Positions 9,691-21,827 of a stretch of DNA of 64,000 nucleotides are shown here, in pieces. A program made the translations under genes and the position numbers. A model generated the notes under the pieces. It was not told the DNA's origin, made no database searches, and saw only the letters and a program-made list of their open reading frames with translations. Source of the stretch: Eremophila alpestris peregrina (taxonomy: Eukaryota; Chordata; Aves; Passeriformes; Alaudidae). Numbering within the stretch: the stretch's first letter is position 1; every line of letters begins with the position of its first letter. The stretch is from NCBI GenBank assembly GCA_009792885.1, contig WMCF01000201.1, positions 75,134 through 139,133 on the forward strand, written 5' to 3'.

Positions 9691-12600
9691 GTGCCCAAAG
9701 CAACTTCCTTGGGAGCCTAGAGAGTGACAAGAGAGGTCTCTGCATGTCTGTTGGCTGTCTTTTAAAGGGACCCCGGACCCCTCCTTTTCTATGAACCACG
9801 GTAAAACACACGAGTTCCATTTCCCAGGTTCAAGTCTTAGTGACAGTAACACAAACTGTGCAGATGGATGTAGAGGAAATATGGAATATAGCACACATTT
9901 TTTGGGTCACCTGGGATACTACCATGATGCATTCTAGAAGTAAGTTACAATATCAACAGCAAACGTTTTCAAAGTATGTTAGTTAGCACCTCAACAGACA
10001 TCAAAAGGACTCTTCTTTCACATTTGGCTAGTTTATCTGAATGAATGTAATTATCTGAATGAATGTAATTAAGAAAACATAATTCCTTGACTCATCAACA
10101 GAGAGCCTCTTACTGCTGGCTCAGCAACAGGGCAACTGTTGACCTTTAGCAATTTTTTTGCATTTCTGCCTGGGGATAATTGTGGGTATATATTTATATA
10201 CACACATAGGCACACACTTACAATCCTTGTATCAGTTAACCAAATTACACAAAAAATATTCCCCAAAGGAAATAAGATAAAAACAGATCATTTATTGTTT
10301 GGAAATGTTGCCTCAGAAACCTTAAGTATGCACATCATGCAACCTTAACTCTTGTGCCCTAAGGAATTATTTTAACTACTGCTCTGTAATTTATAAGTAT
10401 AGGAGTGGAGGGGGATCTCATGTCTGACATTTGGTAATGATATATCTGAAACTAAACCCAAGTAAAGAAAGGGAATGCCTTTGTTCAAAGGAGAGCTACT
10501 TCATTTTCCTCGATTTAGATCACAGGGCCAAATTTAATCAACAGTGCAAGTACAAGTGCCCTACTACTATTGTGCCCAGGTACTTCCAACGACAGAGATT
10601 ACTGAATGCTCAGCTAATTCAACTTCATCTGTCCATGCTGAAGAAATAGATGAAATGCCAAAAATTATAAATAAACTGCATTTCAGTTTGAGTTTGTAAT
10701 AATGAGTTAATGGTCACTCAAACCAGACACATGTTCAGCAAGAGCTGTGTTCAGGTCACTGCTTGTTTTGTATAGATGAGATAACAGCACTTGCTTACAG
10801 TGAAGCCCTAAGGCATAATTATATCCATGTATTTATTCTTACATCCAACACATCTTGCTGTTTTTAGTGAGTTATGACTGAAAGTGATATACAGTGAATC
10901 TGTACAAGCCTGTACAAGTATATATAACAATTTTTCCTAGCATATTAACTCATGCCCAGGTCTCATAAGCCCTGATTTGTCAGCCACTGCCTTCTCTTTA
11001 CTAAGAGTACTTTATATATTAGTTTTACCATTAAAACACTGCCCAGACTTTTGAAGATAGGAATTTTTGTCCCCTGTGCAGAACAACCTTGACAGAGAAA
11101 TCAGGGAATCAGTAAACAACTACTTTGGAACAACTGAGAAATTAATCAAGTTTGAAGAGTACTGTGCTTTGAAATTAAGGTTTACTCATGAACAACTCTC
11201 ACTTCTAGTGGAATTCCCTGTTACACTTCTTGTTCTTTCCACGATAAATACTATTGGGATTAATAATGGTTCCTATTTCTTTTGTATTAACTATTTTCCT
11301 TTGTAGCACCATTTTATTATCTTCAGCTTTGATCACCACATTTGTAGCTGCTATTAAAGCTTCTGTATACAGTGCCTGCTTTACTGTATATTTACTAGTG
11401 CCCACCTTTTTGTCAATTGTGAATGTGCTCATTCTTTAATTTAACAGCACAGTTAATCCCATCCTAAATGGGATCCACTCCTAGCTTATTCTTGATCTGT
11501 AAGGCCTGTAGCGCTCAGAACTTGGGGTGCCTTTCTGTCACCAGAGTATTTGCACATAAACTCTGGGTACCATATAAAGCAGAATTATGTTAGTTTCTTC
11601 CAGTTTTCTGCTCTATTACTTAGTTCAAGCCATTCTATTTCCATAAATGCCTGTACCTGCACAGTCATTTTTAAAACACCCTCCTTTGCTAAGTTTGTAA
11701 TTTTCTTCTCTTTGTTCCATTTTTAGAACTATCTCCAGATTATCAGCTTTCATAATAATTCAATTATTTAAATTCCTATTACATGTCAATTACTTTGATT
11801 TTAGCAGTAAGACCAACTATTTAGTTGGGGGGTGAGTTTTGGTAGATAAATAATATAAAAACATAAACTTACAAAACTTCTTGCCCATATTAGGAGGAAA
11901 GTATCTAGCAGATGTAACTGACAAATTAGAAACTAGAACACCAGTTCCAGACACTAGAATTAGAAATTAGAACACTAGGATCTTTCTTCATAGTAGGTTT
12001 TTACAGTGGTTTCAGTAATTTGCACACATTTTGATGACATCTTGGACATGAAGTATTTATGCAACCTCTCTTTGGACTTCAGCTTTCACAATGCTGCAGG
12101 CAGACAGCTGTAACACCAGCATAAGGGTCTGGGCATCCAACAAATAATTTGCACCTTCTTCTGCAGCTCAATAGGCAGCTATCAAATGCACTGGATTTAT
12201 GCAGAGTAAGACACACCACTGCATGTCTTAAACCATCTCCTTCCTTTCAACTTATTCTGTAGCCTCACACACAATGCTTCCTTTCATTTCAGTCACCAGG
12301 GAAAGACACATTCAAGACAAGATCCAAGCACTTTATTGTTTTATACAACAAAATCACTGCCAAAAAAAAGAAGACTAACAGGAAAGAAAATAATTTAAAA
12401 TTACACAGGAAGATAGAATATTGATCACTTTTCTTATTCTTTCTCACCAGGAAAACTCAGAGTTATAAATACCAAAATAAAGAAAGTAGTACCAACTAGC
12501 AATAAAAGAAACCCCAAACACCATACTTACAACATGGATTTAGCCACTGACATCTGAAGCACACTGTGAGCCTGAATAGTTGTATCTTGATTACATGGGA

Positions 12601-13096
12601 AACCATTGGCCATGTGTCAGTGTCTGTAATATGAAGCACATAATCAACAGCATATTTTGTCAAAACATTTGCTTTCTGAGTACAATGGAGATGCAGATAA
12701 TTATGTCTGACACTTGAAAAAAGAATGTATTTAGTGAGTGACTGGGGGCAGCTTCTCTGGCTCTTCCCTTCTATTAAGGCTATTCAGATGTTTAAGCAAA
12801 TCATCCTAATTTCTGAGGTTATACTAACCATTACAAGAAGGGTTTTCAGCTCCTGTGTTAAGCTTGCCAGTCAAAAGTTTTCTTTTCCCCAAGGGATAGA
12901 TGTGTCATATGGCACCTGCCTCAAAGGTGATTTCTTTCCTTCTGTAACAATCAGCTAGAGCAGTTAAAATCAGAATGAAATTATATAAAATTTTATAGTG
13001 AGGTAAAATTAGCAGCAGTTTTGCCTTTAATCTGAATATTCTTTATATTAAAAAAAAAAATTAACATTAGTAAAGGTTTAATGATCATGAAAGAGG
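9691..13096. other. Unique AT-rich DNA, no gene recognised
   Basis: No coding frame shows a recognisable domain. There is an exact 18-bp tandem pair (TTATCTGAATGAATGTAA) at 10033-10068. A TATAAAACAATAAAG string near 12330-12345 on the minus strand resembles an LTR promoter/poly(A) pair but has no definable ends. Confidence 0.5.
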
Positions 13097-13101
13097 ATGT
13101 G

Positions 13102-13664
13102 TGCTGGTTTTGGCTGGGTAGAGTTAACTTTCTTCACAGTGACTGGTATGTGGCTATTCTCTAGATTTGCGCTGAACCCAGAGATCATAATAGAGATAGT
13201 TTTGTTTTTGCTGAGCAGTGCTTATGCAAAGCCAAAGCCTTTTCTGCTTTTTGTTCTGCCACACTGTCATGGAAGTTGGGGATAGCTGGAAGGAGACACA
13301 GCCCAAACAGGTGACCCAAACTGACCAAAGGGATATTCCAGACCATATGACATCATGCTCAGCATATAAAGTGGGAGGAAGAAGGAGGATGGAGTGATGG
13401 TGTTTGCCTTCCCAAGTAACTGTTATACATGGTGGGGGTCTGCTTTTCTAGTGATGGCTGAACATCTGCCTGCCCATGGGAAGCAGTGAATTAATTCCTT
13501 GTTTTGGTTTGCTTGTGTGCACAGCTTTTGCTTTCCCTATTAAACTGTCTTTATCTCAAACCACAAGTTTTTCAGCTTCTACCTTTCCAACTCTCTTCCC
13601 AGTCCAGCTGGTAAGGGAGTGAGCAAGCGGCTGAATGGTGCTTGGCTGGAGTTAAACTACGACA
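13102..13664 (+). mobile_element. Solo LTR, family B copy 1 (B1)
   Basis: 563 bp from TGCTGGTTTTGGCTGGG to AAACTACGACA, flanked by perfect 5-bp repeats ATGTG (13097-13101 and 13665-13669). There is a TATA box (GCATATAAAG near 13362) and an ATTAAA signal (near 13540), so the sense strand is plus. Diverged relatives are at 51767 and 53556. The 5-bp duplication fits ERVL-like avian elements. Confidence 0.92.
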
Positions 13665-14153
13665 ATGTGTTGAATTTATATTTAAACCCCTTAAAAAGTA
13701 CCTCCCAGCAACATCAGAACTGCCTGAGGTTTTTAAGCATAGCTATTACAGAGCCATCCTCATGCAAATTTGCTACGTTTTTCTGACTCAGCTCTGGCTG
13801 GAGCTATTCATGTATTCCCAGAAACCTTTCAGTGTTAAAAATATAGTAATCACTATAAAACACACTCTTGTTTAATTCTTGACAAGCTGAAAATTCAAGC
13901 TAGGTGTAGTGTGAGGCAGCAGATCTAAGCAGGAATTAGGCTGCGGTGGCCTTGGACAGTGTATTTGCCTCTGTTACTTTTATTTTTAGCTTGGTTTTAT
14001 AACTATTACTTGTGAGTACAAAAATCATCTTGTTTTAGATCTCCATCTTGATAATTTTTTCTAGAAGTTTTCAAACTCAACAACTTCAGTAATGAATAGT
14101 TTGTTAAGATTTCCTGAAAACAGAAGGTAGCTGAAGGATGCAAAATATGTTGA

Positions 14154-15688
14154 TGTCTCAGTTTGAAAAGACAGGTGTCTGCTAAGGAACACAGGAGTCT
14201 CCCTTGAAATGGAAAATAAGCCTTCCTCTGAATTATTGTAACTTTGAAACTAAAGGGCTCTCAGGCAAAGATATGGGAATAGGACTAACAGCTCTTTATT
14301 AGGACACTTAAGATAAAAATGCAGTAGTGCAAAAAAAACCACTGATGGAGTCAGAACACAGCCTGACACCTTGTTGGTCAGGGTTGTGGTAGCAGCCGAA
14401 TTAAATTGTGACTGCAGTCCTCCTGGAGTGACAGATGTAGTTCTGTTGAAGCAATGATCCTGTAGAAGGGTGTAGTTTTCCTCTGAAGGTCCAGCGGTGG
14501 TGTAGATGGGTCCGGTCTTCCTCTGGGAATCCAGTGGAAACAGGCTGCTGTGGTGTTCCAAACCTTTTTATCTAGATAGGACTGCTTGGCTCCTCCTCCA
14601 GGGTAGAGCATCTCACAATGGGATGATGTAATTTTATCAGTCATGCAGTGAGACTCAATGGCCCACTGAAGATAAGATACCTCCCTGGAGGGAGGATGGA
14701 TCATGGAAGAAATAAAGAACCCTGCCTTACCTGGTTTTAACAGCTGGCCCATTAACAGAATATATGCCCCGGGAATTGTGAGGGATGGGTTTCGGAAGAG
14801 ATAAAGAACACTGCCCCACCTAGTTTTAACAGATGATAATAGAATACTTACTTTTGGTTACATCTTTGTCTTGATTTGAAAGACAAGCATCTGCTGGGGA
14901 AAAGCCGGAGCCCTCCCCTTGCAATGAAGAATGCAAACCCCCTCCCTCCAAATTATTATAAATTTGAAATTAAGGGGCTTTCAGGCAAAAAGATGTGGGA
15001 ATGGGAATAACAGGTTTTTTTACTGATATATATATATAACAAAAAAAACAAACAGTTACAGTATTAATACTAAGACAGGACCAAGAACCTCAAGGGGCTT
15101 TGCTCCACAAAGCCCAGGGCAGTCTGATCCCAGTGGCTCTGAGGCACCAAGCTGTAATGGTGGAAGATCCTGAGCTGGTGATGAGGTAGATGGGAAGTTC
15201 CGCAGTGGTGGCTGGAGCAGCAGAGATGTCCCGGCAGAGCAAGGATGAGAGGTCAGTGTAGGCAAAAGCCTCAAAGCAGGGCCAGAAAAAATGGCGGTGG
15301 CGGGACAGGGACAGGCCTGTTCCATTAGGGCAGGAGGCGAGCTCAGAATCCCTGGGCACATGAGCAGATGATGATAGATTTCCCAGGAGCGGAGTCGGTG
15401 GTGACAGTGAAACTCCTCTCACAGCAAGTGAACAGCCTGGCATCCTCTCCTCGAAGTGCCAAGGGCAAGAGTGCCTGCCCCCGCCCCCCCAGCCCCCCCA
15501 TCCCTTTGCTGCCCCAAATCTCACGTTACCAGATTCTGTCTTCTCTTCCCTGGCTTCTTTTGTCTTTGGCTAAGTACCAACAAGTACTCGGTCCTTAGTG
15601 TCTTAGCAACTTGAGGGAAAAAATTCCAAAAGGGAAAAAAAAAAAAACAAATCTAACCCCCAACAATCTTGCATTGCAACCTAAGACA
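14154..15688 (-). mobile_element. Solo LTR, family D copy 1 (D1), interrupted by A2
   Basis: Left part 14154-14866 (TGTCTCAGTTTG...) and right part 15671-15688 (...CCTAAGACA) together match D2 (39308-39855). Between them lies LTR A2 with its own target duplication. Flanks are GTTGA (14149-14153) and GCTGA (15689-15693), one mismatch. The sense strand is minus: TTTATT at 14295-14300 is a reversed AATAAA. Its first 140 bp share sequence with the end of family A, but the rest (U3) does not. Confidence 0.85.
14867..15665 (-). mobile_element. Solo LTR, family A copy 2 (A2), nested in D1
   Basis: 799 bp from TGTCTTG to CCCCAACA, flanked by perfect ATCTT repeats (14862-14866 and 15666-15670). Removing it and one repeat restores continuity of D1, shown by comparison with D2 at about 39830-39855. 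Sense strand is minus, with an AGTAAA signal. Confidence 0.92.
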
Positions 15689-15693
15689 GCTGA

Positions 15694-16686
15694 TGCCTCC
15701 TGAAAGGGGCCAATCTGGTTTTTATTTATGCCTCAGCATATGTTGTACGAGTTGAAGGGTTCCTAAGGGCTGTACATGCGCTGGCAGCCCTGAACCAGGG
15801 GAGACTTCACCTGGCAGCCAATTGGGAGAGCAGCTTCCATGACTGGGCTGCAAGTGATCCCCCAGTGGCCAGTGGGGCAGATGCCTGGATGTCCAGGAGA
15901 AATGCCCAAGGAAAACTGCCTGGGAAAAAATGCCTGAAAAATCAGGCTGCGGGAGGAACCTTGGAACATAAAAGCAGTTAAGTGTGACACCACTGTGGGC
16001 CATTTTCTTTGGTTTTCTTGGAGAGATCAGGGGCTTGCTTGGAGGGTCAGCTTGGCCCTCTTTCCCCTCTTGCCTTTTCCTACCTGTGGTCCTGCCATGC
16101 TTCACCACTTCCATGAGACAGCACATCGCCATGAGGACCAGACGCTCTGCTGCTTCCCCTGCAGAGCAGACGCCACCTACACCCAGCCGCAGACACTGCA
16201 GACACTGCCACATTTCCACATTTCTGGTTGCCCGCTGCACAAGCCTGCCGCAGTACCAGCCCGCCACAGTACCAGCCCACAGTGGCCAGCCCACCACAGC
16301 AACTGCCTGCACCCAGCAATTGCTCACAAGAGCCAAAGAGGCTCCGCCACGGCTTGCTACCGACGCTTGAAATACACTGCCACTTGGAAATTGTGCCCAA
16401 CCACTCACAAGAGCTGCGTGGACTCACCACGGCTTGCAGCACATACACTCCATATGCTGACCTGACATCAACAGCGCACACGGGTTTCTTGCAGTTAACA
16501 CTATTCCTGCCTTCTGTTTCTCTGCCTGTCTCTCTTTTTCCCTCTCTGCTGTCTTTTCTATCCCCCTTCAGAACATTTACCATTCTTTATCAATAAACAG
16601 TTCTCAGATATAATTTTGTTGCATTTTCTCTTCATTTTAGTCCAAGAAATCTATCAAAAAGAATCCTCCCGACTCCCCCTTTTACA
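15694..16686 (+). mobile_element. Probable solo LTR (family I) abutting D1
   Basis: It starts TGCCTCCTG and ends CCCTTTTACA. GCTGA (15689-15693) precedes it and GCTGG (16687-16691) follows, a 5-bp duplication with one mismatch. A TATA-like box (ACATAAAAGC near 15966) and AATAAA (16592-16597) give plus orientation. The middle is CA-rich and GC-rich. Only one copy is in the window, so family identity is unchecked. The long frames inside on both strands are unlikely to be genes. Confidence 0.6.
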
Positions 16687-16691
16687 GCTGG

Positions 16692-18456
16692 ACGTGATAC
16701 CTCCATCAATACAATTCTGAGAGCACGTCCTTGTATTTGGAGTCCACTTAAGAGACTGACCTCAAGACACTAAAGCTAAGGAAGACAGACCTAGTTAACT
16801 TTGCTGTTTATCTTTGTTTTAAATGCACTTACTTCTTCTCTTTCCTCCTTTCCCAAACCAAAGGGCATTCACTTAATTAACTCTCCACAGTCCAAACCAC
16901 AGTAAAGAAACACAAGCTTCAGCATCTGGAGTATAAAAGAGAAAAATAGTGTTTGCCACAGCTGAATTCAACATTAACTTTGTCCTTAGACAATAAGAGG
17001 GACAAGTATCAACAAAACAGTTCTTTCTTTCACAAACCTGCCATATATTTGGGCTCTGCCTTCCCCTTTCCTCTTATCAGCTGCTCTTTAATCACCCCAT
17101 TCCTGGTGAATTTTCCTTCACTACCTCTCCCTCTGGAGGCATGATGATAAACTGGGTGAAAACCTGGGACAGTATCTTTAAGAAGTCCTCTAAGTGAATC
17201 CTGCATTAGTGAAAGTTTTCCCCTTCTCTTTTTCTTCGTATTCTAAGCAGAAGTTAACCATTAAGCAACAGCTACTGAAGGAAATGTTCACAACCTATGT
17301 TTGTGTGTTGTGTGGACCTAGGGCAGCATAAAATTACGAGCACTCTTGAGGAAAAAAGAAGCTTTTCTGTCTCTCATTCATTTCATTTAGATAACAAAAA
17401 TACTGTAACATTTGAGACAAGATTCTTTCCATCAGTGATGAACATGCAACCTCAATGTTTTTCTGCTCCTTTTCTAGTGTCAGGGGAATCAAGAACCAGT
17501 CAAACTCACAGACAGATACAAAATGTAGGGATATACAGAAACCAGGACATAGAGAGTAACTTGCTTAGGGTTAAACAATGACCACAGTAGCCCAAGGAGA
17601 GGGATTATAAGGAGCCCTGAGATTATTCAGCCTGAAGTCTAACTCTTCAGGCTGCAGAGTCAAAGCTTGGAAATGTCACACTATATATAACAAAGTCAGG
17701 TTGTAAGATGACAGACACATTTTATGGAGGTAGCTTGCTTACAAGTTAAAAAATAGTATATCAAGGAATATCAAGGAAAAAGGAAATAGGATATAGGATA
17801 GGAATATCAATCTGGAAAGAGTAGTAAAGCAGGTATGTGATGCCGAATAGCTCTATGTTTGCAAACCATTCAGAGTCACTTCCCCTGACTTCCACCTGTG
17901 CCATTTTAAATGGTTCCAAGTTTGAAAAAACTAGTCAGATTCTTTGGCATGTTGCATTTAATACAGGGAGCTGTCTCTGGTGCAGACAGCTTTTAGCACA
18001 TGTAAAGAAAAGAACATTTGGTATAACCAAAAAGTGGAGTATATTACAAGAGCAATAATTATCACCAAAATTTCTGTTTCTGGAAGCATTTATAAAATTT
18101 CTTTTCAGGTTGTGGTCTGATAGATTCCAGACTTTTTCTTCTCAGCATTTCCATTTTCACCAGAGAAATCTTCAAGTTGAATAGATATTTACTTTTCAGG
18201 TTACAAATTTATTTAGGCTAACTACAGATTACAAAAGAGTTATTTGTTGACCGAAGAAAAAATATTTGCATCTGTTCTTGGTGGTAAGTTTGGTTTGGTT
18301 TTGCTTTCTTTTGGGTTCTTTGCACGGGCATACTTACTATTGTCTTTTCTTGAGTTACATAAATATTATCTTAAATACAGGTGATTTGTATAGGATTGCA
18401 TTATGGTTTTACTCTTCTATTTCGGTTACAATAAATAAAACAATACACAGTTGAGA
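16692..18456. other. Unique AT-rich DNA, no gene recognised
   Basis: No domain-bearing frame and no repeat family shared with the rest of the window. A short imperfect repeat of ATATCAAGGAA lies near 17758-17775. Confidence 0.5.
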
Positions 18457-19402
18457 TGAATGAGGTTCAGGGGCCCCAAGATTAGAGGGTTATGCTAACA
18501 TTCCTAGTTATGTAAGTTAAAAGGTTTTTCAAAGAGGTTAAATTGTTCCAGTTTCAAAATATGTACCCCAGATTTTCCTGCACCCCAGTTTTCCCTGCAC
18601 CCCAGTTTTAAGATCTGTACCCCAATTTTAAGATCCTCTGCAGTTGGGAAATACTTGTCCTTTCCCTAAAACCCCAAGAAATCCCTTCCCTGCTTCTCCG
18701 CTGGCGCTGGCTGTCTCCCTGTTGGGCCCTGGTGCTGCCGGCTCGCCCCCCGTCCCAGCGCTGGCTGCCTCCCCGCTCCGGTGCCGCCTGCCCACTGGAC
18801 TGCTCCTGGCCCCCGGGTGTCTATGGCCGCCTCAGCCACCTTGCGTCCTCTACCACTGGCTGTGGGGTCCCGGCACCGCCACGGGTCCCAGTGTGTGGCC
18901 GCTCCAATGTGCACCACGTGCTCCGGCTGCTCCCGCCATTCCCACCTTAAGTGAAGCCGCCACCCATCTCCACCTCCCATTTGCCAGTTAATCACCACCC
19001 CATATGGTAATCGCCAGAGCTCCCATAACGCCTCACTACACCCAGAAGTGCCATCCAGACCGAAAAACCTCAACTGCAATGAGCCAAACCAGAACTGGAG
19101 AATGTAAAGGGTACCATCGAACAGGCAAAACCCTGGGGCATGTATGGATACTCCTTGCCCAACGCCCTCGCCATGACCTAAAAAGTACTTAACAAAGATG
19201 ACCCCCCTAGACCACCCGAGCTTAAACCGAGTTCCTATGGCCCCCCTGAGGTTGGACTCCTGGACCTGCAGTGCACAGCAGGCCTGAAGCACACCTCCTC
19301 CCTGGTGGAACAGCAGCGTAGGCAAATCCCTTAAACCCCTCGAGCCATTCCTTTCAAATTTCAATAAAGGCTTATAAAGGAGTAAAAACACTCTCCTGCC
19401 CT
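18457..19402 (+). mobile_element. Solo LTR, family H/J copy (J)
   Basis: The start TGAATGAGG...TGCTAACATTCC and the end AATAAAGGCTTATAAAGG...CTCCTGCCC match, in the same order, the ends of LTR H (34655-35609, reverse). AATAAA is near 19363. Length (about 946 bp) is close to H (955 bp). The middle is GC- and CpG-rich (18690-19000), as in H. The last two bases are CT rather than CA, and I could not find a target duplication, so the borders may be off by a few bases. The 263-codon minus-strand frame (18666-19457) is not supported as a gene. Confidence 0.65.
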
Positions 19403-19789
19403 GTTTATTTATAATAACAGTCACCTGAAAAATAAGGATAAAGAGAAGTGTAAACAAATAGACAGGGAAACAATAGGCACTGATAGTTAATTAAGGAAGA
19501 ACAAAACGGATGGAGTAACAGTGAAAGATGATCAAACCACAAACTGTTCTTGGGTAACTGCTATGAAACCTTGTAAACATGTTGTGATGGTTTTAGTTCA
19601 AACTGGGCAGAAAAACTAATCATGTAGTGGGTTTACATTCACCTGTTTCTGTTTGCCAAATTTAGTGTAGTGGTCTGAGTGTTCACTAGAATCATTACTC
19701 TTTATTCTTCTGTGAGATAGGATTAGGAAAAAAGCAAAGCAGGCCCAAACTTAAAAGGTATGTTATAAATGAAATGTATAAAACATCCT
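19403..19789. other. Unique AT-rich spacer
   Basis: Nothing recognised between LTRs J and G. Confidence 0.4.
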
Positions 19790-20383
19790 GTAATAAATTA
19801 ATAAAATAATTTATTATGAAACAACGCAAAATGCCAGGATGCCACAGACAGAAGACAGAGCCAAACCCAGGATCAGCGCTGGGCGAACCGCAGGAACGGC
19901 CTCTATTGCCCTGTACCCGCACCAGTTCACGAAGTGTGCTCTGCGGTGTCAGTTTTTATACAGTTTTTCGGGCTGGACCTCAAGTTGCAACATTTCTTTT
20001 CTTTCTTGGTCTTTCTATGCATATTCTTTTCAGCGCCGCTGGTCTGCTGAATAGTTTTCTGGGCTGAGATAGGTCCTTGATGAGATTTCCAAGAACCTGT
20101 ATTCAGGTGCAAAAGTCCCATCTCCCTGGCATCGGTGTTAATCATCTCGAAAACTTCTCTCATCACTGGTCCAATATCCATCTATCTTGTGAGTCCACCC
20201 ATCTTTCTGTTGCAAATTCCTGTCTCCAGCTTTACTGGCAAAGGTGATACAATCTCTGTATGTACATTCCAAACCCTCCGTGGTTTTATTCCCATTGAGT
20301 ACAGCAAGAGAGGCTTGAGTTATTTCAATCATATATTATACCATTTAATACAGCAAAAGAAACATTAATTATTCCCAGTCATA
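19790..20383 (-). mobile_element. Probable LTR (family G), minus orientation
   Basis: Minus-strand promoter and poly(A) elements are spaced as in an LTR: GTATAAAAACTGACACC (about 19949-19966) and AATAAATTATTTT (about 19800-19815). CpG-bearing R-like sequence lies between them. Two diverged ~45 bp units (ACAGCAAGAG..., ACAGCAAAAG...) at about 20300-20385 may be U3 repeats. LTR F was inserted at its upstream side, so its true U3 start is unclear. Confidence 0.5.
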
Positions 20384-21823
20384 TGTTACAGGTAGGTATG
20401 ATTGATTTATTAAGAAACACTAAAAGAAGAGAATGAGAATAAAAATGAAACTTTCAAAACACTTCTCCTCCTTCAACAGCTTCTTTTCTATCTCACAGAC
20501 AATGTATAAAGATGAAACTCAGAACTCTAGGTCAGTACCACTTATGAAATAGTCTTTCATCAGTCCATTTAGAGAGAGAAGTCTCTTTTAGTGTGCCATG
20601 GAATTTCCCCACTGACAACATAGAACAGTTCTCTTGTGGGTCTTAATTCTCACAAAAAACAGCACAAAACCTGCTTTTGTGAAGTCCCTCCCATTGGCAG
20701 CTTCCCACCAGCTGCACTCATGGGCCGTGGACATTACTGGGGCATCATTTTAAAAATGGACAGTTCAAATAAAAAAGGATTTTCTTAATCTCATGGAACA
20801 GAGATGTTTTTTCACTTCTTCACTGGGAAAGAGGGCTTCTTATCTCTCTCTCTCTGTTCAAACTTCTCAATAAGATCACAGGTACCTCAGTGTTCAGTCC
20901 ATTACAAATACTTTTGCTCAAAACCACAAATCTGAACAATAATTTCCCCAGTTCATATTTTCCACGATTTAAAGAGATATTCTAGAATATTACAGTCTGT
21001 TACCACAGCTCACAAAAAAACTTTCAACCTAAAACCAAGGCATCTTCTCATCTCTTCCGTCTAAGGAGTAACTCTTCCTTCACTGACTTTAATCTCATGC
21101 TCTGTTTCTCCAAGTTTCCCTCTGGCTCTTTTCTCACTCAGGAGTTAAGGCTTTGTAAGTTTCATCTGTCAAAGAAAGAGTTAACATCTCGCCCGGTCTG
21201 CAGAGGGCATGATGATTCTTTTAGGCAGTAAAATAGTTAACATCTTGCCTCGGTCTCTCTCAGACTGCAACTCACAGTGTTAGATTTCAAAGCCGTGCTT
21301 ATGGGCGGGGGAAAACTCACTCCGAGAGATCAGAGCAGCTTGGCTGGTAGACGCCTACCCCCACCCCTTGGTCTCATGCAGGGTGGGCCTAGCCTAGCCG
21401 GCAGCTCCTGGAGGAGGGACGATCAGCCTTGGCTACAAGGGAAGTGCGGCATGGCAGCATATGTTAGCAGTTACTTGGGCCCAGGCTCCGCTGGGACAGG
21501 GCATACTTCCCCTCCCTCTGCTTGGAAGGCATCGGGCCCGATCCAGCCAAGACTGTTGCAGCAGCAGGACCCAACCAGCCGTGCCAGGCCCAGGGCTGCG
21601 TGATGGAGCAGGGCCAGCCCCGTCGGCCTCTTTTACCTACTGGCAGGCTAGACGGCAAAGAGGGAAATTCCCGAAATTCTCTGATTTTTAACCTGTGTAG
21701 TCCAGAGGTGTATCCTTATATTTTAATTAGTTAATCCAGTTGTCAGTTTCAAAACCAGTCACTAATTAGTTTGCTATAACTTTCTTGAAAAAAAAAAAAT
21801 CACTTCCGTGTCAAACCAGCACA
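20384..21823 (-). mobile_element. Long solo LTR (family F)
   Basis: On the minus strand it runs from TGTGCTGGTTTGACACGG (ending at 21823) to CCTGTAACA (20384). It is flanked by CATA at 20380-20383 and 21824-21827, a 4-bp duplication as made by class I (gammaretrovirus-like) elements. A reversed AATAAA lies at about 20405. At about 1440 bp it is long for an LTR. The GC-rich part 21290-21640 contains overlapping frames with no domain. Four matching bases are weak evidence alone; the TG/CA ends support it. Confidence 0.6.
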
Positions 21824-21827
21824 CATA

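Noticed and set aside
12310..12360. Minus-strand TATAAAACAATAAAG as an LTR promoter/poly(A) pair
   Set aside because: TATA and AATAAA are too close together, and no ends, flanking repeats or second copy exist.
15722..16583. Long minus-strand frames (228 and 167 codons) and plus-strand frames of 122-156 codons
   Set aside because: All lie in the GC-rich, CA-rich part of LTR I, overlap each other on both strands and show no domain.
18666..19457. 263-codon minus-strand frame
   Set aside because: It runs through the CpG-rich body of LTR J, antisense to it, is not kept in LTR H and has no recognisable domain.
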